From Kiritimatiellota bacterium (lineage in GTDB: Bacteria; Verrucomicrobiota; Kiritimatiellia; JAAZAB01): 10,000 nt of DNA. A program made the position numbers and the translations under genes. Every line of letters begins with the position of its first letter. Within the stretch, counting starts at the first letter, position 1. Of this stretch, positions 1 to 4,873 are shown piece after piece. The stretch covers positions 1-10,000 of the forward strand of contig VSJD01000248.1 of NCBI GenBank assembly GCA_008636095.1. Reading direction: 5' to 3'. Below the pieces are notes generated by a model. The model saw nothing but the letters and a program-made list of their open reading frames with translations. It had not been told where the DNA came from and did not search any database.

Positions 1-50
1 CAAGGGTCCGACTGTATGACCGCCTCTTCTGTTATCATGCCTGTAATCAT
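1..50 (-). CDS. Start of a gene coupled to yidC, possibly mnmE (partial, runs off the window)
   Basis: An ATG at 50-48 overlaps the yidC stop codon as ATGA, a typical translational-coupling junction, and the frame stays open to base 1. The visible peptide is MITGMITEEAVIQSDPL. A second in-frame ATG gives MITEEAVIQSDPL, so the exact start is unclear. Only 16 to 17 residues are visible, too few to identify a domain. In many bacteria the gene after yidC is mnmE (tRNA-modifying GTPase) or jag (RNA-binding). The acidic lead-in would suit an MnmE that soon enters its conserved DTIAA-like segment, but that part is outside the window. The identity is therefore inferred from gene order, and the symbol is left blank. 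Confidence 0.45.
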   Translation of the reverse strand, partial: MITGMITEEAVIQSDP

Positions 51-1867
51 TGGTGAGTAGTTGCCTGTAATTTCTTCAGCGCCGCCCGATTTTTCTGGAT
101 CAACTGCTGGGCGATCATAATGACCGTGTTGGTTGACCAGTACAGGACCAGGGCGGAGGGCATCGAGTAAAACATGACCAGCATCATGACCGGCATGAAG
201 AACAACATCATTTTCTGCTGGGCCGCGTCCGTGGCGGGCGTCATGGATTGTTGCCAGGCCTGGGCGGCCGCCATGAAAATGGGCAGGATGTTAAGCGCAT
301 CCCAGCCCAGCAGCGGAATGGTGAAACCAAACTGGATCAGGCGCTCCGGTTCGCTGAGATCCTTGATCCAGAGGAAGTCGGCGAAGCGCAGTTCGATGGC
401 ACTACGCAGGACGACAAAAAGGGCGATGAACACGGGAATCTGGATCAGCATGGGCAGGCACCCGCTCACGGGATTGACCTTGTGCTGCTTATACATGGCC
501 ATGGTCTCTTCCTGCAGTTTGCGCGGGTTGTCCTTATGTTTCTTGCGCAGTTCCGCGATCAGGGGCTGGAGCTCCTGCATTTTCTTCATGCTCTCGGTAC
601 TCTTGTGGGTCAGCGGCCAGAACAGAATGCGAATCAGGATCGTAAGCAGAATGATGGCGACCCCGTAATTGGGAATCACGCTGTAGGTGGCATTCAACAC
701 GATGAGCAGGAATTTGCACAGCGGCGACCACATGCCGAAATCCATGACATCTTCCTGATGCAGTCCCAATTTCCGCAGGAGCGAATACTTTTTCGGCCCG
801 GTGTAAAGTTTAAGCGTCTGGGTCACGGATTCGCCCGGATTAAGGGTCCGTGCGGGGACAAAAGCTTGTGCTTCCACGGCTTGGATCGTGGCGCTCTTGG
901 GCGCCAGACTGGGGTCATGGGCTTCGCCGGGCGCCAAGGCGCGTTCCGCCGTCAATTGGTAACCCGTGGCGCCGCCTTCGGGCGCCAGGATCTGTACAAA
1001 AAACTTGCTCTTTACGGCCACCCAGTCCGCCGGCGTATTGGTCTGCAAGGTGACGGTCCGGGGCACGCGCTTGTCCTCGTCCGCCTGCTTTTTGAAAAGC
1101 TTGGGCAGGTCGCCGGCCCAGTATTTGACGCCTTCGCCGCCGCTCGAATGAAGGACATCAATGCCCATTGCTTCCACGCCGGTGGTTTTCGTTTCCTCCT
1201 TACCGAGCCGCATGGAACCAAGCTGAACGCCGCATTCCGGCAAGGTTATGGTCTGGCGGACTTCGTTGCGGCACGTGTCCTGTACGATAATCTGATAATC
1301 GGCGCCGAACGAAATCAAGCGCGTGAAATGCAGTCCTGCCGATGTTGTTTTTTCCACACGGAGATTGCCGGTTTCATCATCCCGTTGGAGCGTAAAGTCA
1401 TCGGCGGCGGAAAGCTCCGGAAACCCTGCGTAGGTCAGGGCGGGCGCATTGGAAAAATCCAGAACCATCGGGCCGCTATGCTTATTTACGGTCCGCCGAT
1501 ACTGAGGGAGTTCGGCGGCGACCAGGCCGCCACCCCAGGATGAAAACGTGAGGACCATATTTGCATTGGTCAGCGTAAGGCGCTGTTCCGGCTGACGGGT
1601 TGCCTGGGGGCGTGGTTCGAGAGCAGGCAGTGCTGGCGCATTCGAACCCGCCGCAATGGCCGCTGGGACGTCTTTAGCTTCTGAGGGCAGGGCTTCCGAC
1701 AGTCGGACCGATGCTTGATTGGTCAACGCCTGGGCGCGCGCTGTTTCCATGGCTGCAGTCGGTTTGGCTGGGACCGGTGGGGGCTTGAAGAACCGGGTAT
1801 AAACCATCGGCCAGGCCAGCATAAGCGCAAATAAAGCGACGATAATGATCAGGTCTTGTTTTTTCAT
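47..1867 (-). CDS. yidC: Membrane protein insertase YidC
   Basis: YidC inserts and folds inner-membrane proteins, alone or with SecYEG. The 606 residues have the full Gram-negative layout. There is an N-terminal membrane anchor (about 6-24), a Pro/Ala-rich linker (28-95), a large periplasmic beta-domain (about 96-355), and a C-terminal core of five hydrophobic segments (about 380-590). Arg413, in the segment LLTILIRILFWPL, sits where the conserved groove arginine of the family is expected. The cytoplasmic coiled-coil hairpin lies at about 423-462, followed by the conserved NPVSGCLPMLIQIPVF stretch (465-480). The start ATG at 1867 encodes MKKQDL directly before the anchor. No strong Shine-Dalgarno precedes it, only a weakly purine-rich stretch. 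It is the fourth gene of the rpmH cluster, separated from yidD by 130 bases, and its stop overlaps the next ORF. The length is slightly above the usual 540-600. Confidence 0.97.
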   Translation of the reverse strand: MKKQDLIIIVALFALMLAWPMVYTRFFKPPPVPAKPTAAMETARAQALTNQASVRLSEALPSEAKDVPAAIAAGSNAPALPALEPRPQATRQPEQRLTLTNANMVLTFSSWGGGLVAAELPQYRRTVNKHSGPMVLDFSNAPALTYAGFPELSAADDFTLQRDDETGNLRVEKTTSAGLHFTRLISFGADYQIIVQDTCRNEVRQTITLPECGVQLGSMRLGKEETKTTGVEAMGIDVLHSSGGEGVKYWAGDLPKLFKKQADEDKRVPRTVTLQTNTPADWVAVKSKFFVQILAPEGGATGYQLTAERALAPGEAHDPSLAPKSATIQAVEAQAFVPARTLNPGESVTQTLKLYTGPKKYSLLRKLGLHQEDVMDFGMWSPLCKFLLIVLNATYSVIPNYGVAIILLTILIRILFWPLTHKSTESMKKMQELQPLIAELRKKHKDNPRKLQEETMAMYKQHKVNPVSGCLPMLIQIPVFIALFVVLRSAIELRFADFLWIKDLSEPERLIQFGFTIPLLGWDALNILPIFMAAAQAWQQSMTPATDAAQQKMMLFFMPVMMLVMFYSMPSALVLYWSTNTVIMIAQQLIQKNRAALKKLQATTHQ

Positions 1868-1997
1868 AATGGTCTATAGTTGTCAGCCCTTAACAAACAG
1901 TTCTTTGTTGCACGAATGCACTTCTATCGAAGTGCCGCTACAACTTCATTCGGCGTTCGGTCCGTCAGCTGACGGATTGGGCGTTTGCTTCATCCGA

Positions 1998-2207
1998 TCA
2001 CGGCACGTGATCCACGCCGCCGGGATGGAATGGGTGGCATTTGCCCAGCCGCATGATTCCCAGGGTGAGCCCCTTAAAACATCCGTGCTTGTGAATGGCT
2101 TCGCGACAATAGTTGGAACACGACGGATAAAACCGGCAACAATCTCCCAGCAGGGGTGAGATGGTAAGCTGGTAGATACGGATTAGTATGTCTAATAATT
2201 GGCGCAT
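1998..2207 (-). CDS. yidD: Membrane protein insertion efficiency factor YidD
   Basis: YidD is a small membrane-associated protein that supports YidC-dependent insertion. The product is 69 residues, typical for the family. The signature is complete: a short amphipathic N-terminal helix (LLDILIRIYQLTISPL), then CCRFYPSCSNYCREAI, a GCFKGLTLGIMRLGKC segment, and the terminal HPGGVDHVP. I chose the ATG at 2207 because it gives the family-typical MRQLLDILIRIYQ start. The same frame is open further upstream, but that part overlaps rnpA and encodes an untypical Arg/Gly-rich sequence. The gene starts 8 bases after the rnpA stop, so the two are probably co-translated. Nothing in the sequence looks broken. 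Confidence 0.95.
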   Translation of the reverse strand: MRQLLDILIRIYQLTISPLLGDCCRFYPSCSNYCREAIHKHGCFKGLTLGIMRLGKCHPFHPGGVDHVP

Positions 2208-2215
2208 AGGTCCAT

Positions 2216-2737
2216 TCAAAAATCGTGAAATTTCTCGCCTACGGCGGACAACCCCGCCTGGGCGGCCAGCCGGTTCAGTTCCTGAACCAGGTCGCCCCAC
2301 GCGGCCTTTATGACCGCAGGCCGCGCCACCAGCACGACGTCCATCTGGCCCTGGAAGCCAGGCCGGTTTAATCGGAAGGCTTCCCGCAAACGACGTTTAG
2401 CCCGGTTGCGCGTGACCGCCGGCCCGATCCGCCGGCTAGCTACCACGCCCAAGCGCAGGGCGGCATCCTTGCCCGTGTAACACCAAAGCACCATAAATCG
2501 CCCGACGAACCGCCGCTGTTGCGCATAGGTTCGTTCGAACTGCAATCGCCTGGTCAGTCGCTGACGCCGGGATAACCGTACGCCAAGCTCCGCCGGCGTG
2601 TCCCACCGACCAGGCTCCGCCGGAGTGCTACGCCCAGGCGAGAGCGGCCTCGCGAAGGGGGAAACGCTTCCTCCTTCGCCAAGGCTATGGCGGACAAGCC
2701 GCCCAGACGAGTCAGGTTGCCGCGTCCCGGTAATCAT
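2216..2737 (-). CDS. rnpA: Ribonuclease P protein component with an unusual N-terminal extension
   Basis: RnpA is the protein cofactor of RNase P, which trims the 5' leader of pre-tRNAs. The family core begins near residue 55 (LSRRQRLTRRLQFERTY) and includes the RNR motif at 110-122 (RNRAKRRLREAFR), which contacts the RNA. It ends at 173. The core of about 119 residues is normal in length. The first 54 residues are an Arg/Pro/Gly-rich extension with no family counterpart that I recognise. The start at 2737 is supported by an AGGGGG sequence 8 bases upstream of the ATG. I found no ATG, GTG or TTG in frame between it and the core, so the extension is probably translated. The DNA of the extension (2576-2737) resembles the palindromic repeat cluster at 4690-4872. 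The gene lies 109 bases after rpmH and 8 bases before yidD. Confidence 0.94.
   Translation of the reverse strand: MITGTRQPDSSGRLVRHSLGEGGSVSPFARPLSPGRSTPAEPGRWDTPAELGVRLSRRQRLTRRLQFERTYAQQRRFVGRFMVLWCYTGKDAALRLGVVASRRIGPAVTRNRAKRRLREAFRLNRPGFQGQMDVVLVARPAVIKAAWGDLVQELNRLAAQAGLSAVGEKFHDF
2576..2737 (-). repeat. Repeat-like DNA forming the 5' extension of rnpA
   Basis: This segment encodes RnpA residues 1-54 and looks like non-coding repeat DNA rather than a domain. It carries GCTCCGCCGGAGT (plus strand 2614-2626) followed directly by GCTACGC. The cluster at 4690-4872 has the same two words on its minus strand, separated there by seven extra bases. A second block, at plus 2670-2696, begins CCTCCTTCGCCAA and contains CTATGG and GGACA. 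It matches plus 4736-4765 closely, with a three-base length difference and a few substitutions. Two shared blocks make chance similarity unlikely, but I compared them only by eye. Confidence 0.6.
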
Positions 2738-2765
2738 GGATGCTGCCCCCTGATAAGAATAGCCC

Positions 2766-2789
2766 CCTGCCTGCCTGCCTGCCTGCCTG
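2766..2789. repeat. CCTG tetranucleotide tandem repeat (6 copies)
   Basis: Six perfect head-to-tail copies of CCTG lie in the rpmH-rnpA spacer (GCAG-type repeats on the transcribed strand). Such a tract can change copy number by slippage. It sits about 30 bases upstream of the rnpA start and forms one arm of the hairpin at 2782-2819. Confidence 0.9.
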
Positions 2790-2819
2790 CAACGCTGTCG
2801 CGTTGCGACTGCGGGCAGG
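2782..2819 (-). other. Hairpin in the rpmH-rnpA spacer
   Basis: An inner perfect stem, GCAACGC-TGTC-GCGTTGC (2789-2806), is flanked by a second pairing of CCTGCCTGC with GCGGGCAGG. The outer pairing has one G-T wobble and a GACT bulge on one side. No T-run follows on the minus strand, so it is not a classic terminator. It may be an RNA processing or stability element, or a relic of a repeat. Confidence 0.5.
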
Positions 2820-2846
2820 TAGCGTTACAGGCGGGCTGATGTGCGG

Positions 2847-2984
2847 CTAATCAACGGTCAAGCGCCGCCGGCCTTTTTGGCGGCGGTGCGCCAGAATCTT
2901 GCGGCCATCCGCCGTGCGCATTCGGGCGCGAAACCCATGCTTGCGTTGCCGTTTTTTAACGGATGGATGATAGGTGGTATTCAT
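2847..2984 (-). CDS. rpmH: 50S ribosomal protein L34
   Basis: L34 is a very basic protein of the large ribosomal subunit. This gene encodes 45 residues, the normal family length. It opens with the [20 protein letters not shown] type of start, matching the consensus MKRTYQPSxxKRxRxHGFRxRM, and continues with [21 protein letters not shown]. The ATG at 2984 is preceded by GGGGA about six bases upstream, a usable ribosome binding site. It is the first gene of the L34-RnpA-YidD-YidC cluster and lies downstream of a candidate promoter at 3066-3093. The stop is a TAG at 2849-2847. Confidence 0.97.
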   Translation of the reverse strand: MNTTYHPSVKKRQRKHGFRARMRTADGRKILAHRRQKGRRRLTVD

Positions 2985-3065
2985 AAATTTTCCCCGATTA
3001 GTATGGATCAGTTTTCAGCGGCCGGTCTTCAACTGGAAGGCCGTAGATCGGCGATGCAAATGGCA

Positions 3066-3093
3066 ATGATCCATTTCCGTGCGTGCTTGTCAA
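3066..3093 (-). promoter_or_regulatory. Candidate sigma70 promoter for the rpmH cluster
   Basis: On the minus strand a perfect -35 box TTGACA (3093-3088) is followed after 16 bases by GATCAT (3071-3066), which matches TATAAT at four of six positions. Transcription would begin about 75 bases before the rpmH ATG. The position, in the only gap before rpmH, supports the call. The -10 box is mediocre. Confidence 0.45.
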
Positions 3094-3148
3094 GCTTGCA
3101 GTGCAGGTATCTTAAATTTTCCAATTGAGGCAGGGCTGACTATGGCAT

Positions 3149-3167
3149 GATCCGCTATAGGCGGATC
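3149..3167 (-). terminator. Short hairpin after the YqaA-like gene
   Basis: This is a perfect 7-base-pair stem, GATCCGC-TATAG-GCGGATC, beginning about 20 bases after the stop codon at 3188. There is no T-run after it on the minus strand. It could weakly terminate or protect the 3' end of the upstream transcript, and it separates that gene from the rpmH promoter. Confidence 0.4.
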
Positions 3168-3187
3168 TCCTGCGGCGAACAACCAAT

Positions 3188-3835
3188 TTAATGCAGATAT
3201 TTAATGGCGATGAAGCCGCCAACCAGCAGGACGCTGAAGAGGATCGTTAGCATTTCGAAATAGCGGTCAATGAATTGCTTGATCGGCGGTCCAAAGAAGT
3301 AGAACAGTCCGGCCACCAGGAAAAAACGCAGGGAGCGGCCGATCAGTGATGCCAGGACCAGGTCCTGCCAAAACCGGATCTGACAGATCCCGCCGGCGAT
3401 GGTGAAGACCTTGTAAGGAATGGGCGTGAAGGCCGCCGTAAAGACATACAGAAAGGCGTTTTGCTGGTAATATCCCTGTACCTTGGCAAAGACCGCCTGG
3501 GCCTGATAAAGGTTGATGATGGGTTGCCCCACTGTTTCCCAGAAAAAGTAGCCGATCCCGTAACCGGCCATGCCGCCCAGCGCGGAGCCAATCGAGCAAA
3601 CCGTGGCAAACCACAGGCTTTTGCGTGGCTTGGAGAGCGCCAGCGCGATCAACAATACGTCGGGCGGGATCGGGAAGAACGACGATTCCGCGAAAGCCAG
3701 CAGAAACAACGCCGGCATACCGTAAGGTGTATCGGCCCAATGCAGAACCCACTGATACAGCTTTTTAAGCCAGACAAAGGGGACTTGATACCAGGCGGGA
3801 GATGGGGGCGTAGTTGATTCCATGCGGAAGCTCAT
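3188..3835 (-). CDS. YqaA/DedA-like (SNARE-associated/VTT domain) inner-membrane protein
   Basis: This polytopic membrane protein resembles the YqaA branch of the DedA/VTT superfamily. Members of that superfamily are linked to lipid transport and envelope homeostasis, but the exact substrate here is unknown. Visible hallmarks are the N-terminal TPYGMPALFLLAFAESSFFPIPPDVLLIAL block, a Gly-rich membrane segment (GSALGGMAGYGIGYFFWE), the FTPIPYKVFTIAGG re-entrant-loop motif, and R-S-L-RFF before a final pair of hydrophobic segments. The frame is open from a TTG at 3886, but that extension is encoded by the hairpin at 3849-3883 and is unlikely to be protein. I start at the ATG at 3835; the ATG at 3823 is about as likely, since neither has a clear Shine-Dalgarno. 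It is a single gene flanked by hairpins on both sides. Confidence 0.88.
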   Translation of the reverse strand: MSFRMESTTPPSPAWYQVPFVWLKKLYQWVLHWADTPYGMPALFLLAFAESSFFPIPPDVLLIALALSKPRKSLWFATVCSIGSALGGMAGYGIGYFFWETVGQPIINLYQAQAVFAKVQGYYQQNAFLYVFTAAFTPIPYKVFTIAGGICQIRFWQDLVLASLIGRSLRFFLVAGLFYFFGPPIKQFIDRYFEMLTILFSVLLVGGFIAIKYLH

Positions 3836-3848
3836 ATAGTCAAATACT

Positions 3849-3883
3849 GGTGTTCCCCGACGAGCATGTCGGCGGGGAACACC
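3849..3883 (-). terminator. Strong hairpin between the barrel gene and the YqaA-like gene
   Basis: The arms GGTGTTCCCC (3849-3858) and GGGGAACACC (3874-3883) pair perfectly over 10 bases. A further GAC/GTC pairing encloses the loop, with a three-base bulge. It starts about 25 bases after the stop codon of the barrel gene, a normal distance for a terminator. The following minus-strand sequence AGTATTTGAC has only a short T stretch, so termination would be imperfect. It might instead be a 3'-end stabiliser or a palindromic repeat. Confidence 0.5.
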
Positions 3884-3907
3884 CAATCACGCTTGACAGA
3901 TAACTGC

Positions 3908-4420
3908 TTAGAAATAACAGCGCACACCAGTCTTGAGGCCGAGGTCATTGTTCTTGGCATCGTCGCCCTGGACGAAGGCCTTTTCGCTGGCCAGATCGAA
4001 ATACAGTTCCAAATAAATGGCCACGCTTTCCGAGAGGAAGAATTTCGTGCCGACGGCAGGTTCCCAGAGAATATAATTATGCTCCGAGGTGTTACGATAA
4101 TACTGGCCGAAACAGTACTCCAGGCGCATGGCGAAGTAGGGCATTATGAACGAATCCAGGTCCAGGTTGGCTTCCCCAAAGCCGCCCAGTCCGAGGCCCA
4201 TATCGTAGCCATTATAACCCCAGTCCACGATGCCGCCGAATTCGATGTTGTCCATTACGAAATAGCCCAAACCGCTTTCGAGCAGCCAATCCACTTTGCC
4301 CTGCGGATTGCTGAAATCCATTTTGCCGCCCAGCCGTAATTCCAGGGTATCCATTGGTATCGTGGCGCCAAAACTGGTCAACGCCGCTGCCATCACCGCG
4401 ATAAATGCAAGTTTCTTCAT
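3908..4420 (-). CDS. Small secreted outer-membrane beta-barrel-like protein
   Basis: The 170-residue product starts with a clear signal peptide, MKKLAFIAVMAAALTSFGA, probably cut after SFGA. The mature part of about 150 residues alternates polar and hydrophobic residues with many Gly, Tyr, Phe and Asp. Examples are ELRLGGKMDF, IEFGGIVDWGYNGYDMGLGLGGF, FAMRLEYCFG and VAIYLELYFDLA. It ends in aromatic Phe (GVRCYF), as outer-membrane barrels do. About eight amphipathic strands would fit a small OmpA/OmpX-type barrel, but no named family is certain. I chose the ATG at 4420 because it opens the signal peptide and has AAGGA about 9 bases upstream; the frame is open 16 codons further. A good promoter lies about 180 bases upstream, giving a long 5' leader. 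Two cysteines remain in the mature chain (EYCFG and RCYF). Confidence 0.8.
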   Translation of the reverse strand: MKKLAFIAVMAAALTSFGATIPMDTLELRLGGKMDFSNPQGKVDWLLESGLGYFVMDNIEFGGIVDWGYNGYDMGLGLGGFGEANLDLDSFIMPYFAMRLEYCFGQYYRNTSEHNYILWEPAVGTKFFLSESVAIYLELYFDLASEKAFVQGDDAKNNDLGLKTGVRCYF

Positions 4421-4507
4421 ACCTTGTTTCCTTGCCATTAAGGTGTTTGAATCGTGTTCGTTTGCCAAGCGTCCTTCGCCGTGTTCCCGCCAAACGGTAA
4501 AAAAACA

Positions 4508-4516
4508 TCACCTCCT
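4508..4516 (-). promoter_or_regulatory. Isolated perfect Shine-Dalgarno sequence in the barrel gene leader
   Basis: AGGAGGTGA on the minus strand is fully complementary to the 3' end of 16S rRNA. An ATG (4508-4506) overlaps its last base and is too close for normal initiation. The frame from that ATG runs 98 residues out of frame across the barrel gene start and has no protein-like character. The element lies about 90 bases before the barrel start. It may be a ribosome standby site, an antisense-pairing leader element, or chance. Confidence 0.4.
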
Positions 4517-4596
4517 GTCTGTGTATCCAGTTAACTTAATGATCGGGTTCGCGTTCTTGCGCGGGCAATCCCGGGCATTGCTTTAGCGCTGTCGGC

Positions 4597-4624
4597 ATTA
4601 TTATGTTACCCCGTCGGAGGTCAA
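4597..4624 (-). promoter_or_regulatory. Candidate sigma70 promoter for the barrel gene
   Basis: TTGACC (4624-4619, five of six) and AATAAT (4602-4597, five of six) are separated by 16 bases on the minus strand. This is the best promoter match I found in the window. A start near 4590 would leave a leader of about 170 bases before the signal-peptide ATG at 4420. Confidence 0.55.
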
Positions 4625-4689
4625 GATAAAATTAATGTTTTCCTTGATGCCGGATTTCGTAATGAAAGATGATATCGCATCCGGCCAAA

Positions 4690-4872
4690 TCGCCCTTCTT
4701 CGCCAAGAAGCCCTGTGGCTTGCCACAGGGAGGATCCTCCGTCGCCAAAGTGACTATGGAGGACACGATGGCGTTCCTGGCTTCGCAGGGTTCCGCAAAG
4801 ACTCGACCTGCGTAGCCAATGCTACTCCGGCGGAGCAGGTTGCCCCGCGGTTTGCCGCGGGGTGCTTCGCTG
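4690..4872. repeat. Mosaic palindromic repeat cluster
   Basis: This intergenic stretch is nearly a chain of short hairpins. They are CTTCTT-CGCC-AAGAAG (4695-4710), CCCTGTGGC-TT-GCCACAGGG (4711-4730), the palindrome GGAGGATCCTCC (4729-4740), GTAGC-CAAT-GCTAC (4812-4825), CTCCG-G-CGGAG (4825-4835) and CCCCGCGG-TTTG-CCGCGGGG (4843-4862). It begins two bases after the stop codon of the coiled-coil gene, so some stems may serve as a 3'-end or terminator structure. Several words recur in the rnpA 5' extension. The 81-codon open frame through it is an artefact. The whole gap 4421-4873 contains no convincing gene. Between this cluster and the promoter (about 4625-4690) I see nothing specific. Confidence 0.75.
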
Positions 4873-4873
4873 G

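Noticed and set aside
248..1543. Long plus-strand open frame (431 codons) opposite yidC
   Set aside because: The minus strand encodes a convincing full YidC. The plus-strand translation is rich in Gly, Gln, His and Arg, has no domain, and is a shadow of the YidC reading frame.
2841..3128. Plus-strand 95-codon open frame
   Set aside because: It lies across rpmH and its promoter region on the other strand. The L34 match on the minus strand is unambiguous.
4212..4508. 98-codon frame starting at the strong Shine-Dalgarno
   Set aside because: The ATG is too close to the site, and the translation is Arg/Gly-rich and out of frame with the clear signal-peptide gene.
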